Assembly (NCBI GenBank): GCA_023265735.1
Contig: JAHFSN010000059.1
Location: 1 to 8,769, forward strand
Reading direction: 5' to 3'
Origin: Spirochaetaceae bacterium
GTDB taxonomy: Bacteria > Spirochaetota > Spirochaetia > JABEVK01
Length of the DNA stretch: 8,769 bases
Part shown: piece by piece, positions 1-5,700 of the stretch
How positions within the stretch are numbered: position 1 is the stretch's first letter
Layout: each line of letters begins with the position of its first letter
Notes under the pieces: generated by a model
What the model saw: only the letters and a program-made list of their open reading frames with translations
Databases searched by the model: none
What the model was told of the DNA's origin: nothing
Position numbers and translations under genes: made by a program

Positions 1-131
1 TGACCATCGGCATCATGCCTGTCACAGGTATTCCTCTCTACTTCCTGTCCTACGGGGGATCGTCTCTTCTGGCAGGTTCCATAGCCATAGGAATTGCCAT
101 GAATATCTACAGCAGACGATTCCGGTTCTAG
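1..131 (+). CDS. rodA: RodA-type SEDS peptidoglycan polymerase, C-terminal end only
   Basis: Only the last 42 codons are present, read in the frame starting at base 3 and ending at the TAG at 129-131. The peptide contains GIMPVTGIPLYFLSYGGSSL followed by a hydrophobic helix and a short basic tail (YSRRFRF). This is the conserved C-terminal signature of the SEDS family. The Pro-Val-Thr-Gly-Ile-Pro-Leu form resembles RodA (MrdB) more than FtsW, whose equivalent is usually K-G-L-T-L-P. RodA is a polytopic inner-membrane glycosyltransferase that polymerises lipid II into glycan strands for side-wall synthesis, working with a class B PBP and MreBCD. A Tyr replaces the usual second Pro of the PLPF/PLPL stretch. 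The gene converges on the minus-strand cluster. The rest of it, and any mrdA neighbour, lies outside the window. Confidence 0.85.
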   Translation, partial: TIGIMPVTGIPLYFLSYGGSSLLAGSIAIGIAMNIYSRRFRF

Positions 132-250
132 CTCGCGCTTCGGCAGTCCTTGATGTTACCAGTCCTTCGAGTAGACCAAATATTCATTATACGAACTAAA
201 GTGAGCGCCACCACCGCGGAGTGGCAGAGACTCTCGGCCCTTATCTTCCT
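132..250. other. Convergent intergenic spacer, no clear terminator
   Basis: These 119 bases separate the rodA stop from the stop of the last minus-strand gene. Transcription from both sides should end here. The only hairpin candidate seen is a five-base inverted repeat, GCCAC at 207-211 and GTGGC at 221-225, with a nine-base loop. No run of T follows it on either strand, so it does not look like an ordinary intrinsic terminator. An AT-rich stretch lies at about 176-200. No ORF or RNA gene is supported here. Confidence 0.4.
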
Positions 251-535
251 TTAACTCCTGGGGTTGTTGGCCCAGCGATAGATGAGAACAAAGACCGCCG
301 CCCCGGCCAAGGGAACCAAGAACTGGTAGACCTGATAGTAGATCAGGGGAAGATTCCAGAGGGAGCGGATCACAACCTCAAAGAGAGTCCCCAAGAAGGA
401 TCCTAGGATGGCCAGAAGAAGCTCAATGGCAAAGACCTGCGACCGCCGTCTCGGAAAGACGAAGTACGCGACCACGGCCACGAGAAAACCGCAAAGAAGC
501 AGCTGAATCGAAAGCGTCAGCATGTTGTAGATCAT
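251..535 (-). CDS. Small three-helix inner-membrane protein, possibly GlsB/YeaQ/YmgE-like
   Basis: This is a 94-residue, very hydrophobic protein with predicted membrane helices at about 5-27, 34-56 and 69-88. A basic loop (PRRRSQ, 28-33) follows helix 1, so that loop is probably cytoplasmic. The size, the helix spacing, the Gly-rich second helix (AILGSFLGTLFE) and the closing GAAVFVLIYRW resemble the transglycosylase-associated GlsB/YeaQ/YmgE family. The match is by pattern only, and the function of that family is itself poorly defined. The frame can be extended to a TTG at 559. The ATG at 535 is preferred because GGAG stands six bases upstream, and because its ATG overlaps the stop of the lipoprotein gene as ATGA, a layout typical of translational coupling. 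It is the last gene of the cluster, which suggests co-expression with the lipoprotein and cyclase. Existence of the gene is fairly sure; function is unknown. Confidence 0.7.
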   Translation of the reverse strand: MIYNMLTLSIQLLLCGFLVAVVAYFVFPRRRSQVFAIELLLAILGSFLGTLFEVVIRSLWNLPLIYYQVYQFLVPLAGAAVFVLIYRWANNPRS

Positions 536-1206
536 GGAAGACTCCGGATCACGCCCCAAGGCACAGGTTTGGAATAGACCGCCTGAAGGGTCGACGACAG
601 TCCGTAGGCCACAACGAAGACATTGATCTCGTATTCGGTTCCGGTCGCCGAGATGTCGGCGCCGGTGGCACCAGCACCCAGGGTATGAAGTTTCGTGAAG
701 GATTGATTGACATTTCCCGAGAAGAGCAGCGACGACCGGTAAAGAAACCCCGAGGCCACTCCCCCCACTTCCAGCTGGGGCTCCACGGGAGATGCTGCCT
801 CAAAGGAGGTAAAATCCAGCGTGATGACCGTATTATCGCCAGCCGAAAGAAGAAGCGGGGTCAGCGACGTCACGGCCGTTCCCGTAGACACTGTCGACGA
901 AGAGCTTTGACTCATTTGGTAGTACCCGAGATTCGTCAGCTGGCTAACCGTGGGGCTCAGGTTCACGCTGTCCCTGTCGGCCACGAGACGCAGAAAGTTG
1001 TTTGTCTTGCCCGGATAGATCTTATAGTAAACTTGGTACCCCTGCAGATCAGTTCCCGAGGCCGTCTGGTACTTCACCGAAAGCGTGGTGTTGGTAACCA
1101 TGGTTTGATCATTGTAGTCGACGTTGGGAGGGTCAAGGCTCGGCACGGTTTCCAATCCGCAAGAACTGAGAAGGTACAAAGCCACCAACGTGAGAAGGAG
1201 CCTCAT
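532..1206 (-). CDS. Predicted lipoprotein of unknown function
   Basis: The product is 224 residues long. It starts with a short signal peptide (MRLLLTLVALYLLSSC) ending in an LSSC lipobox, so Cys16 should be lipidated after cleavage by signal peptidase II. The mature part begins GLETVPSLDPPNVDYND and has alternating short hydrophobic stretches rich in Ser, Thr, Val and Gly. That composition suggests a beta-sandwich, perhaps fibronectin type III-like. The segment LQGYQVYYKIY (about 54-64) reads like such a strand. A low-complexity SQSSSSTVSTGT run sits at about 99-110, probably a surface loop. No catalytic motif was found. The start follows the cyclase stop by only four bases, with GAGG overlapping that TGA. 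The end overlaps the next gene by ATGA. I do not recognise the family. Its position next to a CHASE2 cyclase with a large extracytoplasmic domain makes a sensory partner role conceivable, but this is inference. Confidence 0.85.
   Translation of the reverse strand: MRLLLTLVALYLLSSCGLETVPSLDPPNVDYNDQTMVTNTTLSVKYQTASGTDLQGYQVYYKIYPGKTNNFLRLVADRDSVNLSPTVSQLTNLGYYQMSQSSSSTVSTGTAVTSLTPLLLSAGDNTVITLDFTSFEAASPVEPQLEVGGVASGFLYRSSLLFSGNVNQSFTKLHTLGAGATGADISATGTEYEINVFVVAYGLSSTLQAVYSKPVPWGVIRSLP
542..545 (-). promoter_or_regulatory. Ribosome-binding site that decides the start at 535
   Basis: On the minus strand GGAG lies six bases before the ATG at 535-533, inside the end of the lipoprotein gene. The alternative start for the same frame is a TTG at 559-557, deeper in the upstream gene. 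The ATG is therefore favoured. Confidence 0.6.
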
Positions 1207-1210
1207 GCCC

Positions 1211-3436
1211 TCACTTCTTGGCAGGGCGCGGAGGGTCGATTCCCTCCTTAAAATCGATCAGCTCAAAAATCAGGACTGGCTTGTTCTTCCCTTTCACGCG
1301 AATATTGTCGAGCTCTCTGACAACCACCTGCTCCTGAAGATACTGATAGGTGTTCTCGCTGATGATAATGTTCGTGTGATATTCCTTGTTGGTTCCCTCA
1401 AGTCGGGCGCCAAGGTTCACATTATCCCCCATGAGGGTGTAGTTCATGCGTCCCTGGGACCCCATGTTGCCCACGGTCATCACTCCCGAGTTCAGGCCGA
1501 TTCCGATGTTGATTTTCCGGTTGTCCGGCCATTCACTGTTCATCTTGTGGAGGACTTCCATCATTTTGAGGGCGCACTTTGAAGCCAGCTCGGCGTGGTC
1601 GGGCTGCTCCAGGGGAGCGCCCCAGAAACACATGATCTCGTCTCCCACGTACTTATCGAGGGTGCCCTTGTATTCATGGATGCAATCCGTCATGGCCGTC
1701 AGGTACAAGTTGAGGTGGTTCACCAACTCCTGGGGCGTCATGCCCTCCGACAGTGAGGTGAACCCTCGGATATCGCTGAAAAGAACCGTCAGTTCCTTAT
1801 CGACCCCGCCAAGTTCCGGCGGATGTGCCAGCAGCTGGCTTACCACGTCGGGACTGACGTACTTGCTGAACACGGCCCTCGTCTTTCGCTTCTCGCGCTC
1901 CTCGGTGAGGGCGCGGTAGACAATGACGAGGAGGAACGTCAGAAGCATCCCAATGAGGAGAGAACTAAAGGGATACACTAAGGAGTAGAAGTCAAAAATC
2001 AAAAATACCCCGAGGAAACTCGCCAAAACCAGCACGACGGTGACGATGAGAGACAGAAGCGTCGACACCCGGGTGGCCAAGAACGCGATGAGCATGGTGA
2101 GGAGGAACAAAACAATCAGGGCCTGCCACGGCGGTATCGGGAGGAGGAAGTTTCGGGTCAGAATCGTATTCAGCGCGTTCGCGTGGATCTCCACTCCGTA
2201 CATCTGACCGTACTGGGTGTTCTTCTCATCGGACGCAACCCCCGAGCTGAAGGGACCTACCATGAGCAGCTTGCCGCCCAACGCCCGGGTCTCCGGCCAT
2301 GTAGTCGGATCGGACGAAGCCGCTCTTGTCGCGTAGCTTGAGTAGCTGCGCACGGGAAAAGTTTGGTACTCGCTGCCGTTCTCCGAAGAACGGCTCCCCA
2401 TGAAATTCACCGTCATCGCTCCATTGGCGTCGATGGGAATCTTTACTTCCGAGTACGGAGCCGGTGACCACGCGCCCGTCTGCGGAGAGTAAAGCTCGGG
2501 TGCGGGGATGAGGAGGTACTGCCCCAAGACAACCTGGACATCGGAGAGTTTCTTGTGCCAGTACTCCAGCGCCAAGGTAAGGGTCACCGAAGGGAGAAAG
2601 ATATCCTGAACCTTCTGAACGATGTAGACTTCTTTCAATTCCGTGCTGCCGGCCGCCTCAACTTGCCGTGCCAGCCCGTTGCTGGTCAGGAGCGCGGGCA
2701 AGCTGGCAACCACTTCGGCCGTCTTGGAAACCAGTTCCTGCCGCCGGAAGACATCGTCGTGGTCGGGGTTGAACGAGGCAAACCCATGACCCGCCGCAAA
2801 CTTGCCAAGGGGGATCAGCGGAGCCTGAACCGTATAGTAGGCCGTCTGGTCTTTCCAGGGTCCTCTGATAGACCCAAATCCTGTACTGTTCGCCATGAGC
2901 TGGTCGAGCCTTCGGAACTGGACCGCGGCCAGGTCTGAATCAAGCGTCTCGGGAGAATAGATCGTCTCCAGGATCACCCGTTTGTTGGCGTCGATGGCCC
3001 TCTCAAAGGCCAAATCATTTTCTGGAACGTTTTCTCGATCAAGGAAGAAGAAGTCAAAGAAGGTCGCCCTCTCGCGATCGTTCTGGTTCTTGATCCTCGT
3101 CAAGCTGTTGAGAAAATCCGCGTGCAGACTCCTGCTGAAGGGCCAGCGCCCCAGAGTCTCAATACTGCGGTTATCGACTCCTATGATGAGGATGTCCGAG
3201 GAGATCTTGTCGTTTTGGGCCTTCAGAACCGCGCCCTCTTGCTGAATTTGAGGGGTAACGACCGTTCTCAACTTGAAATAGTAGTCCCCGAGGGAACGGT
3301 CCCAATTGCTGAAGATGGGAAAGGGGGAGGCAAAAGCGAGCCACCCAACAAAGAGGAAGACACCCAATCCGATGATCAGGCCGAAGTAACGGCTATCCAG
3401 AATCGTTCGTTTGATGGCGGCCCAACGATCGGTCAT
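1211..3436 (-). CDS. CHASE2-domain class III adenylate cyclase
   Basis: This 741-residue membrane protein should convert ATP to cAMP. Counting from the ATG at 3436, helix 1 is at 18-37. It is followed by a long extracytoplasmic CHASE2 sensor (about 46-410, including SSDILIIGVDNRSIETLGRW and FDFFFLDRE), three clustered membrane helices (about 437-509), a short linker (AVFSKYVSPDVVSQLL) and a C-terminal cyclase domain (about 550-725). The catalytic set is complete: metal-binding Asp555 (FSDIRGFT) and Asp599 (KYVGDEIM), adenine-selecting Lys595, Thr667 in YTLMGD, Asn674 (VN) and Arg678 (ARLE). Lys595 argues for ATP rather than GTP. Thr at 667 in place of Asp marks class IIIb, a group that includes bicarbonate-responsive enzymes. 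The frame extends to a TTG at 3508 inside the TPR gene. The ATG at 3436 is preferred because GAGGGG sits six bases upstream, leaving a 23-base gap to the previous stop. The CHASE2 ligand cannot be read from the sequence. Confidence 0.93.
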   Translation of the reverse strand: MTDRWAAIKRTILDSRYFGLIIGLGVFLFVGWLAFASPFPIFSNWDRSLGDYYFKLRTVVTPQIQQEGAVLKAQNDKISSDILIIGVDNRSIETLGRWPFSRSLHADFLNSLTRIKNQNDRERATFFDFFFLDRENVPENDLAFERAIDANKRVILETIYSPETLDSDLAAVQFRRLDQLMANSTGFGSIRGPWKDQTAYYTVQAPLIPLGKFAAGHGFASFNPDHDDVFRRQELVSKTAEVVASLPALLTSNGLARQVEAAGSTELKEVYIVQKVQDIFLPSVTLTLALEYWHKKLSDVQVVLGQYLLIPAPELYSPQTGAWSPAPYSEVKIPIDANGAMTVNFMGSRSSENGSEYQTFPVRSYSSYATRAASSDPTTWPETRALGGKLLMVGPFSSGVASDEKNTQYGQMYGVEIHANALNTILTRNFLLPIPPWQALIVLFLLTMLIAFLATRVSTLLSLIVTVVLVLASFLGVFLIFDFYSLVYPFSSLLIGMLLTFLLVIVYRALTEEREKRKTRAVFSKYVSPDVVSQLLAHPPELGGVDKELTVLFSDIRGFTSLSEGMTPQELVNHLNLYLTAMTDCIHEYKGTLDKYVGDEIMCFWGAPLEQPDHAELASKCALKMMEVLHKMNSEWPDNRKINIGIGLNSGVMTVGNMGSQGRMNYTLMGDNVNLGARLEGTNKEYHTNIIISENTYQYLQEQVVVRELDNIRVKGKNKPVLIFELIDFKEGIDPPRPAKK

Positions 3437-3442
3437 GTCATA

Positions 3443-3449
3443 CCCCTCT
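3443..3449 (-). promoter_or_regulatory. Ribosome-binding site that decides the cyclase start
   Basis: On the minus strand AGAGGGG lies six bases before the ATG at 3436-3434, in the gap after the TPR gene stop. The longer frame would begin at a TTG (3508-3506) inside that gene, so the ATG is the likelier start. Confidence 0.65.
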
Positions 3450-3459
3450 GTCAGACGTT

Positions 3460-4149
3460 TTACTCCAAATTCAGGGAAATTATACGGTCGCGTCCTAGTT
3501 TTGTCCAACCAGACTCCGGGTATTTCTCGAGGAGCTTCTTGTAGGCAGCGCCGGCATCGGCCGTCTTCCCGAGACTTTCCAGGAGTCGTCCTTCGGTGAA
3601 ATACACCTGAGGCAGCAGGAGAGCGTTGGTCCCGAAGGCTTTCTCGAACTCCCCATAGATGGCCAGGGCCGCGGCCGCATCACCGGCCTCCTCCTCGCAC
3701 ACCGCGGCGTTCAACAGGGCCACCGGAGCCAGGTAGCTCGTTTTGTCTTTGTCAAAAACCGCGCGGAAGGCCTTTGAGGCGTCCATCCACTGCTTCTTAG
3801 CAACGAAGTAGTTCCCCTGGATGAACCAGGCCTTGGAGAGTCCGTAGCCTTGCGGCGCCTCTTTCTGCACCTTGGCCAATTCGGCTTCCAAGGTTTTGCC
3901 GGCGGCCTCTTTTTTGGCGGCGTCGGTCTCAGCGGCCCAGGCGAGGTAGTCGGCCTGGCTCTTTTCAATCCGGGCGGCGAAGTCGGCTTTCGTCGCCGCG
4001 TCCACCTGCGTCCACAGCGCAAGCCCCGCGGTAATCAGAATAGCGGCGCCCACGAGACTTGCCAGCAAGGTTCGGTACTTTTGAAGGAAATTGCTAATCC
4101 CTGTTTTTAGTCTTGTCCTGAACGGTTCAACCTCAGTATTTTGCGACAT
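3460..4149 (-). CDS. Membrane-anchored TPR-domain protein
   Basis: The product is 229 residues long. A basic N-terminal segment (RTRLKTGISNFLQKYR) is followed by one membrane helix at about 27-47, which suggests N-in topology with the rest outside the cytoplasm. Residues 50-100 are a charged, Ala/Lys/Glu-rich helical stretch, probably coiled coil. Three TPR-like helical hairpins follow at about 104-137, 141-174 and 180-214, with typical AFRAVFDKD, AIYGEFEKA and AYKKLLEKYPES ends. The layout resembles YfgM-like or YbgF-like envelope TPR proteins, which act as docking or chaperone-linked scaffolds; no specific partner is visible. The ATG at 4149 has AGGAG six bases upstream and overlaps the end of the sigma-54 activator gene by 17 bases, so translation is probably coupled. 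Identity as a TPR protein is well supported; the cellular role is not known. Confidence 0.85.
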   Translation of the reverse strand: MSQNTEVEPFRTRLKTGISNFLQKYRTLLASLVGAAILITAGLALWTQVDAATKADFAARIEKSQADYLAWAAETDAAKKEAAGKTLEAELAKVQKEAPQGYGLSKAWFIQGNYFVAKKQWMDASKAFRAVFDKDKTSYLAPVALLNAAVCEEEAGDAAAALAIYGEFEKAFGTNALLLPQVYFTEGRLLESLGKTADAGAAYKKLLEKYPESGWTKLGRDRIISLNLE

Positions 4150-5662
4150 CCTGTGCTCCTTTCTCCATGAGTTCTACGTTGAGTTCTTTGATCAGCTTGG
4201 ACAAATACGTCCTCTGGATACCTAACTGACGGGAAGCCTTTGTCTGGTTCCCTTTGCATTCGGCGAGAGTCCTCTCGATCAGCCCCGCCTTGAACTGCTG
4301 GACCGCGGCCTTGAGATCCTGGGGAGTGCTCGGTTCGTCCTCCCCGGGAAGTCCCAGGTCCTCGGCCCCCAAACGCCTTCCGTTCGCCAGGACCACGGCG
4401 CGTTCGATGGTATTCTGAAGTTGCCGTACGTTTCCGGGCCAATCATACCGGCGCATCCTGTCCAGCGCCTCGGGCTGGAAACCCTCGATCGCCTTGCGGA
4501 ATCGCTGGTTCATCTCTTTAAGAAAGAAACCTGCCAGAAGCGGAATATCTTCGGATCGTTCCCGAAGCGACGGCAGATTCACGGGAAGCACGTTCAGGCG
4601 ATAAAACAGGTCCTGACGAAAGGTCCCCTCGGCGATGGCCTGATGGAGATCACTATTGGTGGCGGCCACGATCCGAATGTCGAGCTCAACAGGCTGGCTC
4701 CCCCCTACCCTTTCTATCGTCTTGGATTGAAGGGCCCGCAGAAGCTTTGACTGAAGAAAAAGCGGGACGGTCCCGATCTCATCGAGGAAGAGCGTGCCGC
4801 CCTGGGCCTGCTCAAAACGCCCCTGACGATCCGAAACCGCATCGGTGAAGGCCCCTTTGACGTATCCAAATAGTTCGCTCTCGAGAAGGTTTTCGGGGAG
4901 CGCCGCGCAATTCACGCGGACGAAGGGGCCCCGGGACCGCGGGCTGTTCTGATGGACGTATTCGGCGACAAGTTCCTTTCCCGTACCGTTCTCACCGGTG
5001 ATCAGAACGGCGGAATCCGTCGAAGCGTACTTTCGGCACAGAGAGAGAATCTCATTCATCCTGGCATTCTGGGTCAGGAGCGAATGGGTGAGCACCTTGG
5101 TTTCCAGCACGTCCTTGAGGGTCTGGAGCTCGTCCTTCATGGCCTGGAAATTCTTCGCGTTCTGAATGGCCAGCCCGGCCTGGTTGGCAAACAGCTCCAG
5201 CCAAGTCATATCCTCGGTGTGGAACGACTGGCCGCCCTTCTTGTTGATCATTTCGAGCACGCCCACGCATTGCCCCTGAACTCGAAGCGGCACCGCAAGA
5301 ATATTCTGGTTGGGGTAGCCCACGTTCCGTGAGATTTTGGAATAGAAGCGCGGGTCTTTCTCGGCGTCGGGCACATGAATGGACGTATTGTGCTCGGCCA
5401 CCCATCCGGCGATCCCTTCCCCCTTGGGGACGGTGAAGGACTTCACTTCCTCTCCCTTGGGCCCCAGGGCCACCACGAATTCCAACTGCTGAGAATCAGG
5501 CCGCAACAGCAGCAAGGAAGAAGACTCCCCATTGGTCAAGGCCGTGGCCGATTCCAGAATCTGAGTGAAGAGGCCATTCAAATCAAAGTACCGGGAATTG
5601 AGTCGGTTATTGATCTCCAGGAACGCTTCCAGTTTCTGGGGATCGATGGCGGATTTGAACAT
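4133..5662 (-). CDS. Sigma-54-dependent transcriptional activator (GAF, AAA+, Fis-type HTH)
   Basis: This 509-residue enhancer-binding protein should use ATP hydrolysis to open sigma-54 RNA polymerase promoters. Residues about 28-170 are a GAF sensor domain, joined by a helical linker to an AAA+ domain (about 195-425) and a C-terminal Fis-type helix-turn-helix (about 458-495, GNQTKASRQLGIQRTYLSKL). Visible motifs are Walker A GENGTGKE (223-230), the sigma-54 contact loop as GAFTDA (270-275), Walker B TLFLDE (290-295), sensor I ATNSD, arginines R349 and R355 in FRQDLFYR, and the sensor II region WPGNVRQL (408-415). It has no receiver domain, so it is probably ligand-controlled through GAF rather than phosphorylated. 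The GAF end carries N140, K141, F147 and D151, four of the five NKFDE residues. The ATG at 5662 has GAGG four bases upstream and lies 22 bases after the S1 stop. Its target promoters are not evident here. Confidence 0.93.
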   Translation of the reverse strand: MFKSAIDPQKLEAFLEINNRLNSRYFDLNGLFTQILESATALTNGESSSLLLLRPDSQQLEFVVALGPKGEEVKSFTVPKGEGIAGWVAEHNTSIHVPDAEKDPRFYSKISRNVGYPNQNILAVPLRVQGQCVGVLEMINKKGGQSFHTEDMTWLELFANQAGLAIQNAKNFQAMKDELQTLKDVLETKVLTHSLLTQNARMNEILSLCRKYASTDSAVLITGENGTGKELVAEYVHQNSPRSRGPFVRVNCAALPENLLESELFGYVKGAFTDAVSDRQGRFEQAQGGTLFLDEIGTVPLFLQSKLLRALQSKTIERVGGSQPVELDIRIVAATNSDLHQAIAEGTFRQDLFYRLNVLPVNLPSLRERSEDIPLLAGFFLKEMNQRFRKAIEGFQPEALDRMRRYDWPGNVRQLQNTIERAVVLANGRRLGAEDLGLPGEDEPSTPQDLKAAVQQFKAGLIERTLAECKGNQTKASRQLGIQRTYLSKLIKELNVELMEKGAQDVAKY

Positions 5663-5680
5663 CGGACCTCGTCCGGAACC

Positions 5681-5700
5681 CCTGTTATTTTTTCAACAGG
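5681..5700 (-). other. Small stem-loop across the S1 stop codon
   Basis: CCTGTT at 5681-5686 and AACAGG at 5695-5700 form a perfect six-base inverted repeat with an eight-base A/T loop. On the transcribed strand the loop is GAAAAAAT and the structure contains the final codons and the TAA of the S1 gene. No T-run follows on the minus strand, so a terminator is unlikely. It could mark an mRNA processing or partial attenuation point before the activator gene. Confidence 0.3.

Noticed and set aside
207..225. Hairpin GCCAC/GTGGC as an intrinsic terminator between rodA and the minus-strand cluster
   Set aside because: The stem is only five base pairs with a nine-base loop and no T-run follows on either strand.
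685..1582. Plus-strand open frames opposite the lipoprotein and cyclase C-terminus
   Set aside because: The opposite strand has a lipobox-bearing lipoprotein and an intact cyclase domain. The plus-strand products are basic, motif-free translations.
3437..3508. N-terminal extension of the cyclase to TTG 3508
   Set aside because: The extension overlaps the TPR gene, starts at TTG, and the ATG at 3436 has a strong GAGGGG at ideal spacing directly before the first membrane helix region.
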